In this document: piece after piece, positions 9,201 to 16,570 of the stretch
Layout of the letters: every line of letters begins with the position of its first letter
Position numbering within the stretch: the first letter of the stretch is position 1
NCBI GenBank assembly: GCA_001598975.1
Contig: BBXU01002527.1
Span: forward strand, 1 to 19,118
DNA length: 19,118 nucleotides
Direction of reading: 5' to 3'
Source: Parachlorella kessleri
Taxonomy: Eukaryota; Chlorophyta; Trebouxiophyceae; Chlorellales; Chlorellaceae
Notes under the pieces: generated by a model
The model's database searches: none
Seen by the model: the letters and a program-made list of their open reading frames with translations, nothing else
Told to the model about the DNA's origin: nothing
Made by a program: the position numbers and the translations under genes

Positions 9201-12200
9201 CTGTGAGCGGAGCATCCATGGGCTGGTTAAGAGTCCCAGACTCCGTCAGGCCTGCTGCCAAATCCTCCTGTTGCTGCTTCAAGTTACCATCCTGCGGAAC
9301 AGCAGCTGAGCTTGCTGGATGTATGGGCATGACCGCAGTGGCAGTAGACATGGGCCGATTGCCAGGTTCTGCCACCTCAGGCAGATCGGGCTGGGGTGGC
9401 TGTGCAGCAGCACAAGCTGCACTTACAGCCGCTGCCACTGCCTGGAGCTGCCTGGACAGGTGGAGCTCCTGCTGGACCTCCTGCAGAGCCGAGCTTGTGT
9501 TATGCAGCAGCCTTGAGAAGTGCTGGGATAGCTGCTCTACCACGCCTGACTCTGCATTGTGGGCGGCCGCTGAGTTGTTCATGGCTTTCCTACCCTGGCT
9601 TTGCGCAACGGCTGTGATTGCACTTGATGCCTTCGATGTGTCCTGCACATGCATTGCAGCCTCAGCTGCTCCCAGGCAGCCATCTAACTCGGGCAACAGC
9701 TGTCTGTCCAGTTGTGGTCCCGCCGCTGGCATGCTTTTACCGGCTGCTGCTGCGGGTTCACCTACCAATAGCTCCTGTTGCTGCTCTGCATGCTTAGCTA
9801 TGACATCCATGCTGTCCAAGACTTTGCCCAAGAGTCCATCGAGGCTATGAATATCGCTACTGCTAATGCCATGCTGCTGGAGAACCGCCCTCAGGGCAAG
9901 CATGCCGTCATTGCTTGTCATGCCCGCACAAGCACGTGGCTCGACGTAAAGGCTAAGAGCAGGGGGCTGAGATGATGGCTGGCACGATGCAGGCAAAGCC
10001 ACAGTCTGTGGCTCTGGCTGCTGCCCCTGGTCGTCCTGCTGCGTCTGCCATGCCTGCACTGCCCTACTCAGGCCTTGCAGCATGCCTTGCAGCTGGTATT
10101 GGCTGGGGTGGGCTGGAAGGTTACAGTCCACAAATTGACCTGATGCCGAGGATGAGTCTGCCGCTTTTTGGGACTCCCTAATGTATGACAAACTGGTCCC
10201 CTCTGCCTGTTGCACGCTTGCACCCGTCCTGCCAACCCCTTTTGAAGGTGGATGTGTGAAGGCAGGCACAGGCTGGAAGGCATGAGCCAGCGCTCGTAGC
10301 ATGTCTGGCCTTGGAGTCGCCTCTGCACGGAACATGCACACCCTTGCACAGAACGTTCATACTATCTGCAAACTTACAGGAGTATTACCTGCCCCTGGTG
10401 GACCATTCCCGTACAATGTGGGCACCATAACAGCCCTAGCCACCTCTGTAAGCTATACAAAGTGACAGACACCCCTCCAGACTGGATACAAGGATTACCG
10501 ACCTGGTTGGTGCTGCACTGCTTTGTGAGCCTTAGGTAGCCTGGCGGCCTCTGGCGGCCCTGCAACCAGCTTGACCACCCTGGCTCCCTTGGTGGCAGCA
10601 GGCCGCGGAGGGTTGCAGCGGGTGCCAAAGGCAACGTGGGCCTTGGGCTTCTTTGTGACAGGCAGGAGTGGGGCAGGACCTTTCTGCTTGCTGCTGGCAC
10701 GCCTGAACATGACAAGTTTGAATGATTTGAGTGGGGTACAGTTCTCTTGGTGGCTTACAAATTCAGGATGTAGTTGAGCTGAAATGAAAATAATATATTG
10801 TTTGCCATTGACCATATTTCCAACTGAGCAGTGCAAGAAGAAGTCTGACATTACAAGAGAGCATAACCATACCATGCATAGGGACACAGACCTACCTGTC
10901 ATTAAGGTCAGATGGGTCGGCCCCATACTCTCCTTTAGGAACAGGGGACCGCTCCCTCTTCCGCTCTGCTAGTCTTCCTGCCCTACCTTGCTGCTTGACT
11001 GCTGATGCCTTGACTGGCGGTGCTGTCCCGGCTGCTGCCACTGCTGCTGCTCCAGTTTGCGCTTCTTCATGACCACTACACTGCGGCTGAACCTGGGGTT
11101 GCACCCGGTCTGCAGACTTTGGTTGCTGCCGCCTGCCCAGCAGCCTCAGCGGAGCAGATTCAGCAGCTGGGGGCAGGTTGAGGCTAGCCCTTGCTATGCG
11201 GGCATTCACTTCCTGCCTGACCGCCTCAGAAAATGCCTCAGGGTCTTCAACAGCAGTTGAGTCTGAAGTACCAGTATGAAAGCTGCAAATGGCAGGGAGG
11301 ACCCATGGGTAGCAGTGGATGACTTACCCAAGACAGTGCTAGAGGTCATGACAAGTGTAGTTTCGCAACTTGTATTGGAGTCGCAAACCCAAGAGCATAC
11401 CTATGGGAGTCGTGAGCAGCTGCAGCATGCTGTTTGCCCTTCTTATCAACCCGCAGCTGCTTGGCTGACAGTTGTAGCTCCTGCAGCGTCTTGCGGGCTA
11501 CTGCGTAATCAAATTGCCCACCAAGAGAGTCGGCCAGGTGCCTGCAGGCCTATCAGGACCATGCCTTTGTCACGTTGCTGGTCATCGCGGTATTCTTCAG
11601 AGATAGTTCGCATGTGCCCACGAATCACATGGCTGTCCCACAGCAGCATGGGAGGATGCAATGATCCTGCCACTCCCCATACATCGCAGAGCAGTGCCCT
11701 CAACCCACCGTGCAGCCTCAGCATGCATCAAGCTCCCTGCCTGCTCCGCTTCAGCGCAACTCTGGGTGTATTCCTCTCGCATGCTGGTGAGTTTTGACAG
11801 CGTCTGAGTGATTGAATGCTGCAAGTGAGCATTAAGCACTGGTGGAGCGCTTAGCCCTCGCGCTACGGCTGTTTCAAAGCCCAGCTGCTGATCCCAGGGT
11901 GCCCCTGGTAACAGGGCTAGCTGGCTGTATGACGGTGAAGCTTGCCCACCCGAGCGGTCTCCTCGAGCAGGAAGTGTCATGCAGGCCTGGGATTCCTTAT
12001 ACAAAGTGCTTGGCGGCTGGCTCCTGCCATTAAGCAGGGCTGCAGCCGCGGACGCTGCAGCCGAGGACGCCAAATATGCGAGCTGCTCCTCGGTCATCAG
12101 CACCTGGGCTAATGACTGCCGTTCTCTCCCACCGCTGGAGGAGTTGGCTTCGAATCTTACACGGCGCTCAGTAGTGGTCCGCTGCTTTAGCTGCTGGAGT

Positions 12201-12460
12201 GGCCTTGTAGGCTTTGGTTGAGCCTGCAAAGGCTGGCTTTTGGCAAGTACTTGAGGTGCGCCCTGGCTACCATCGACAGGCCCAGCTGTGGCCTCTGTCA
12301 TCTCCTGAGGAGGCTCGGTGCCCTCAGCCGCAGCCGTTGTTACAGTGGCACCTTCATCTGTGGGTGTGGGCCCACAGCAAGGCACTGCTGGGCCACCTGC
12401 CGGCGCTGATGCTGCTTCACGTAGCTTCTTGCCTGTCAAACTGGCCGCGTGAGAGGGCAT
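6296..12460 (-). CDS. Large low-complexity, partly coiled-coil protein (about 1640 aa), function unknown
   Basis: Nine exons: 12460-11709, 11541-11401, 11282-10896, 10702-10503, 10322-8986, 8795-8484, 8368-7521, 7340-6701 and 6601-6296. They sum to 4923 bases, and every junction keeps phase (2,2,2,1,0,0,2,0). Most acceptors are TGCAG; the last (ACATAG) and that of exon 6 are the weakest choices. The ATG at 12460 (MPSHAASLTGKKL) was chosen; upstream sequence in that frame is poor. Much of the protein is rich in Ala, Gln, Ser and Pro and probably disordered. Helical parts: an Ala-rich segment near residues 128-145 (AYLASSAAASAAAALLNG), heptad-like QHSITQTLSKLTSMREEY near 214-231, ARKTLQELQLSAKQLR near 266-281, EAFSEAVRQEVNARIARAS near 312-330, and a helical stretch in the middle of exon 5. 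The order of Ala helix, coiled coil and ARKTLQELQ-like helix recalls the centriolar protein TALPID3/KIAA0586 (about 1530 residues), but the resemblance is weak. No enzyme motif was seen. Confidence 0.72.
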
Positions 12461-12750
12461 AAACGCAGGGTACGCGTAAGATACCAACCAAAAACAAAGC
12501 GATCGGCAGCCTTGGACCTCAGCAAGTTGTGTTGCACGCAATTATGTCGCTTAGTCTGGTTGAATTGACATAGGCGATGTGGACTGTTCTGCTCAATTGA
12601 CTTCGACTGACTCACGCATAGCAGGGCATTTCTTGCTGGGCGCCAAAAGCAAGAGAATGTAAGGACACCTGGGTGCATTCACCCGGGTAGAAGCCTTTCT
12701 AGAAATTGGGTAGAAGATAAAGAGGATCTGCTGCAGGTGGCTTGGTGATC
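12461..12750. promoter_or_regulatory. Shared upstream region of two divergent genes
   Basis: About 290 bases separate the ATG of the large minus-strand gene (12460) from the ATG of the YjbQ gene (12751). Both promoters and 5' UTRs must fit here or start inside the neighbour. No TATA box or named element could be picked out. An in-frame TAA shortly upstream of 12751 supports that ATG as the YjbQ start. Confidence 0.5.
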
Positions 12751-14735
12751 ATGCTGGCTTCTCCTAACCTTGAGCCTTCATACACCAGCAGCAGGCCTGC
12801 TGCAGGGCGTCTTGCGAATACGAAGAGCTGGCTAGGTCTGCGACCGCATAGGCGCACGCCGCGCAGGGCAGGGAGACAACCTGGGTACCATCACACAGTC
12901 GCTACAGGTGGCTCAGGTGTACCACCTTCGCAAGTTCGTTGCAGGAGAGACAGCGTCTGGAGTTCACTAACCCCTATCGCTCTGCCACGCGTGCAGCTGC
13001 CCCTGAAGCTGGGCGCAACGTGGCTGCCCCGACCGCCCCAACGGCTGTATGGTGAGGCCGTTCACCAAACCATTTACCTGTTCTCACGTCAGTTGTGAAG
13101 GGCTGCAGCATGTGTCTAACCTAAATTCCTCTCAGATGGCAGGGTCCAGAAGGTGGTTGAGCTGCAACCATACAAGCGCGGCTGCCACGTCATCACCCGC
13201 AAGCTGCTGCAGCACCTGCCAGAGCTGGCAGACTTTGAGGTGCGGCAAGGATGCAGTATCCCTTCTGGTGGCTTCAACTCAAGCCTTCTCAGGCAAGCCC
13301 TTGACCCGCACTCTCCAAGCTGCATGGCACCGTACGTCAATGTCAGCCACATCTGGCTGGGGCATGATTTCAGTACTACCCGCCAACCCTTCCATGCATG
13401 CATCGTGATGGGGACGCGGTCGGCATGCGGCCAACCAACTTCATTGCTGAGAGCCAACCCTGCACCTCACAAATGGAGGTCATGGCCTTGGGTGAAGGGG
13501 TCGTGTTGCGAGTGTTGCTGGAGCTGGTGACACCTACCGTGGAGTCATTTCACCTATCCATTGGTCGTGGGTGCAGGTGGCGCTAGCCAACAGTTTGTAC
13601 TGCTGTATGGGGTGCAGGTGGGCCTAGCCAACACGTTTGTGCTGCTGTTGTGGGTGCAGGTGGGGCTGGCTAATTTCCTCTTACTACTCTTGAGGGTGCA
13701 GGTGGGGCTGGCCAACGCTTACACATCCTGACTAATCTCCTTGTACTTGCGCATGGGTGCAGGTGGGGCTGGCCAACTTCTTCGTGCAGCACACCAGCGC
13801 GTCACTCACCATCAACGAGAGCGCTTACACATCATGACTAATGCCATTGTACGTGCGCATGGGTGCAGGTGGGGCTGGCCAACTTCTTCGTGCAGCACAC
13901 CAGCGCGTCGCTGACCATTAACGAGAGCGCTTACACATCCTGACTAATGCCATTGTACGTGCGCATGGGTGCAGGTGGGGCTGGCCAACTTCTTCGTGCA
14001 GCACACCAGCGCGTCGCTCACCATCAACGAGAACGCGTCCCCGGATGTGCCTCTCGACTTGAATGACGACCTTGACCGGATTGTTCCTGAGAGCGGCCGC
14101 TACCGCCACCTGGACGAGGGCTCGGATGACATGCCTGCCCACACCAAGGTCTGCACGCTGTGCTTCTGTGAGGGACCTCCTGGGCTCGTTGCATGCGCGT
14201 CATGTGCACCTGCAGACATTCATGAAGGATGATGGTGGGCGGCTGGTGCAAAGCAAGCCAGGTTGAGAACACTGCTTTCCAGGGCTGGGTCCATGGTCCG
14301 CTGTAAGGCCTTGCCTATGCCAGTTGATCCCTCTGCGGAAAGTATTGGGCCAGGGGGTGGTGCACCTGGTGTCTTCAAGCGCTCGACGGCACCCAGGCGT
14401 CACCCTGACCTAATTGTGTTCAGCCGCGCAGCGCTCCCCGGTGGGTGCCTCCCTGATCAGGTATATTCTTGACCTGCTTGTGTTCAGTTCGTACAGAGCT
14501 CCTTGATGGGTGCCTCGCTGGCACGGAGGAGTCGCACTGACCTGGATTTATGCAAATTTTGCAGAGCTCCCTGATGGGCGCCTCGCTGACCATCCCCATC
14601 AGCCACGGGCGACTGGCACTGGGCACCTGGCAGGGCATCTACCTCAACGAGCACAGGAACTATGGTGGAGCAAGGAGCGTGGTGATCACGCTCCAGGGGC
14701 AGCGGCGCGCTGACGGCCGGCGGTATGGGGCTTGA
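12751..14735 (+). CDS. YjbQ/UPF0047 family protein with probable organelle transit peptide
   Basis: Exons are 12751-13051, 13136-13239, 13975-14148 and 14565-14735. All introns are GT-AG, phases (1,0,0) agree, and the product is 249 residues. Bacterial YjbQ proteins are about 135-140 residues and have been shown to have weak thiamine-phosphate-synthase activity; the physiological role is unsettled. The conserved domain begins near residue 105: [19 protein letters not shown], then [20 protein letters not shown] (136-155; His145), a [10 protein letters not shown] segment, [16 protein letters not shown] (178-193; His180, His191), [20 protein letters not shown] and [11 protein letters not shown] (214-224). 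The His/Asp/Glu set of the family is intact. The first 100 residues ([16 protein letters not shown]...) are rich in Arg, Ser and Pro with almost no acidic residues, which suggests chloroplast or mitochondrial import. Intron 2, intron 3 and the 3' end carry echoes of the adjacent exon edges. The domain call is very secure; targeting is inferred. Confidence 0.93.
13571..13974 (+). repeat. Array of six partial copies of the YjbQ exon 3 acceptor and 5' end
   Basis: Before the true exon 3 (first base 13975), six GTGCAG|GTGG(G/C)GCTNGCC-type copies occur, with exon-like starts at 13577, 13618, 13660, 13702, 13763 and 13869. The two nearest are the best: starts 13763, 13869 and 13975 are each exactly 106 bases apart and share about 60 bases of exon, including [14 protein letters not shown]. 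Each then switches to intron sequence (GCTTACACATC(A/C)TGACTAAT), which holds a branch-point-like CTGACTAAT or ATGACTAAT. The four distal copies keep only the first 15-30 exon bases. Splicing to the copy at 13763 or 13869 would add ESAYTS and a stop. Confidence 0.93.
14415..14600 (+). repeat. Two echoes of the YjbQ exon 4 acceptor
   Basis: The true acceptor TTTTGCAG|AGCTCCCTGATGGGCGCCTC (exon from 14565) is preceded by GTACAG|AGCTCCTTGATGGGTGCCTC (from 14497) and by the more decayed GCGCAG|CGCTCCCCGGTGGGTGCCTC (from 14432). Spacings are 68 and 65 bases. Each unit also repeats a CTGACCT-type branch-point-like motif upstream (TGACCTGGATT, TGACCTGCTTG, TGACCTAATTG). Confidence 0.88.
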
Positions 14736-14885
14736 TTAGTAATAGTGACTTGACGTGGGTGGGCAACGCAAGGAGTGTGGTGATCATGGTCCAGGGGCAG
14801 AGGCGTGCGGACGGGCGGCGGTATGGGGCTTGATTAGTCGTGAGTTGACGCAGGTGGGCGGCGGTATGGAGTTTGGCTGGTAGTG
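14671..14885 (+). repeat. Echoes of the YjbQ 3' coding end, including the stop codon
   Basis: CAAGGAGCGTGGTGATCACG at 14671 through the stop TGA at 14733 is repeated from 14769 (CAAGGAGTGTGGTGATCATG) to a TGA at 14831, exactly 98 bases later. GGTATGGGGCTTGATTAG is identical in both. A shorter third piece, GGGCGGCGGTATGGAGTTTG, lies near 14856-14875. The copies are in the 3' UTR under the present model. CGGCG|GTATGG is a possible donor, so an extra downstream exon cannot be excluded. Confidence 0.88.
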
Positions 14886-15263
14886 AGTTGAGTGGGTGGG
14901 GTCAACCCTTGCCAACCTGGGTGCAGGGCTAAAACTTGGAACTCGATACTACGTGGGGACAGGATTGCAGAGCTGAGGGCGTGTGGGGTGCATAAGATTG
15001 GGCTATCCTCTCTCCACTTGGCGGCGGTTGTAGGTATTGCGGAGGAAGAGTGACAGCGGAAACCCGTTGGGGCTGGATGCATGGTATTGGGTCATGGTGG
15101 CAGCTAGTTCGGAGGGAGGAGAGGTAGGGTAGACTACTTGGATGGAAGCCACGCCCTGAGGCGTTCTTAATGTGCACGGTGTTTCTGTGTGGTGGCTGGT
15201 AGGGGAATCATAGGATATTCAGCTGCAATTGGTAAAAGCTGGATAGTGCTTGTTTATGAGCAT

Positions 15264-15376
15264 GGGTGGCAGGTGGTCGAACAGGGAGTAAGGGTTGAGC
15301 TGGACTGACAGGGCTGTTTAGGGTGGCAGGCGGTGCAAACAGGGAGAAGAGTTCAGGCGAAATTTACTGACAGGGC
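15264..15376 (+). repeat. Degenerate tandem duplication of about 57 bases
   Basis: GGGTGGCAGGTGGTCGAACA at 15264 returns as GGGTGGCAGGCGGTGCAAAC at 15321. Both are followed by GGGAG(T/A)A..., and each unit ends in ACTGACAGGGC. No gene was seen here, so tandem duplication in this genome is not limited to exon edges. Confidence 0.65.
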
Positions 15377-15657
15377 AGAATGCGGTGTATGTTAGTCGCC
15401 GCAAGCAGTGCAGTTGCGTTTGATCTGACATAGGGTTGTCAAAGCGGCATGCGACGGGTAATCAAGTAGAGGTGGCGAACAGCGAGTGCCTGCAGCGAGG
15501 CAGGGCAACTGTTCAGGAATAAACGCACTTATGCCTCTGGGCAGTGCCAGAGTTCTGAGCCAGTAGGTCTCTCACCAAGACAAGGCAACTGGCACACCAG
15601 GATTATTGCCAATCAACGCCCGGACCTCTTGAGGCCCTATGGTGAGACATTTCTGCA

Positions 15658-15662
15658 TTACA
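15658..15662 (-). terminator. TGTAA poly(A) signal, candidate for the LRR gene
   Basis: The plus strand reads TTACA. It is the first such motif on the minus strand after the LRR stop at 16571, about 910 bases away. The UTR would be long but not exceptional for a green alga. Confidence 0.35.
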
Positions 15663-15800
15663 AACTTGGGCATACCTCGCCCTCAATAAGCTGAACATCT
15701 ATCCTGCAACTGAGCAGGCAACAAAAACTGCCGCTTCAAACTTGGGCATACCTCCTTTCTGATCGCATTACCTGCCACCCTAAATAAAAACTGCCGCTTC
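15661..15800 (+). repeat. Interleaved short duplications in UTR/intergenic DNA
   Basis: CAAACTTGGGCATACCTC occurs at 15661-15678 and 15737-15754, 76 bases apart. AAAAACTGCCGCTTC occurs at 15723-15737 and 15786-15800, 63 bases apart. The two repeat families overlap at 15737, which suggests two successive local duplications. Confidence 0.75.
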
Positions 15801-15996
15801 CTACTTGCAAAAGTGTGCATCCATGGCCACCTTCACCATTGCTGCCGCTGTCTTAACCACAGCAGTCCGAAAGCGAGAAATGCTAATCACCACAAGGGGC
15901 TTTCTCTCAAGTATTACGCACTCGTACGCTCTCGCGCTCAACAAGGAAACAACTCCAGCTCTCTGTCCCTCCCAGTGTACACAAACCCACCACAAA

Positions 15997-16001
15997 TGTA
16001 A
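15997..16001 (+). terminator. TGTAA poly(A) signal, candidate for the YjbQ gene
   Basis: AAATGTAAGTC is the first TGTAA found on the plus strand after the YjbQ stop at 14735, about 1260 bases away. If both this signal and the minus-strand one at 15658 are used, the two convergent transcripts overlap by about 340 bases. Confidence 0.3.
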
Positions 16002-16570
16002 GTCAGCTCACAGTGTAGGATGTCTGCAACCGAACAGCTTCCAGTCGGTCGGACTCAGCAATGGAAAAGACCCAGCTCAGGGGGCCACCAGGCACCCAAC
16101 ACAACTGTATACAAACCAATCTGGGACGAAATGTGTAGCCATACCAGCACTGAGTGCAATCAAAATCAAAGCTGTTGCCCTGTTTCAAGGCCTCACGGCA
16201 ACAACTACTGCCAATGCGCGGCAGCAGACGTACAGGCAGGCAATGGCCAAGGAAGTGAGGCAAGCAACCCGCTGGGAGAAAAGCAAACACTGAAAGTTAA
16301 CACATGCAGGACTGCGATGTAATACTCGCCTCGAACCCAAACAGCACCATACTTGCGTCATCCCAGCTGTCCACCTTGGGGCGGGCGGGAGATTTGTCCA
16401 AAGGGACGCTTAGCCCTTCAACACCTCCCCCCTTCCTACTCCAAATCACATACAGGAGCGTTGCGGGACAGTGGCCCGGACAATGAACCAGCAAGGGGCA
16501 GGCCTTGCGGCCGGCAGCGCGGCCAGCATGCTGCTGCCGGCCCCACCACCACACGTCAAATCTCTCCCCC

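Larger units (their letters stand above)
14736..16570. other. Convergent 3' region between the YjbQ gene and the LRR gene
   Basis: No recognisable exon was found on either strand. After the YjbQ 3' echoes (to about 14885) the sequence is unique, then turns AT-richer from about 15400 to 16330, as expected of UTR. The longest open frame (15805-16293, plus) shows no domain or repeat pattern and is probably chance. Candidate poly(A) signals for both flanking genes fall here, and short tandem duplications occur at 15264-15376 and 15661-15800. Confidence 0.6.

Noticed and set aside
9155..9850. 231-codon plus-strand open frame
   Set aside because: It lies antisense to the longest exon of the large minus-strand gene. 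Its Cys/Ser/Ala-rich composition is what the complement of Ala/Gln-rich coding gives.
13153..13530. Open frame running from YjbQ exon 2 through about 97 codons of intron 2
   Set aside because: YjbQ homology stops exactly at the GT donor and resumes at 13975. The read-through part shows no family match, so it is probably a chance open stretch.
13571..14885. CRISPR-like array or satellite
   Set aside because: The repeats are coding-exon edges with splice signals, not short direct repeats with unique spacers, and they lie within a eukaryotic gene.
15805..16293. 162-codon plus-strand open frame in the convergent region
   Set aside because: It has no recognisable domain, a composition like the surrounding UTR and no splice partners. 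It overlaps predicted 3' UTRs.
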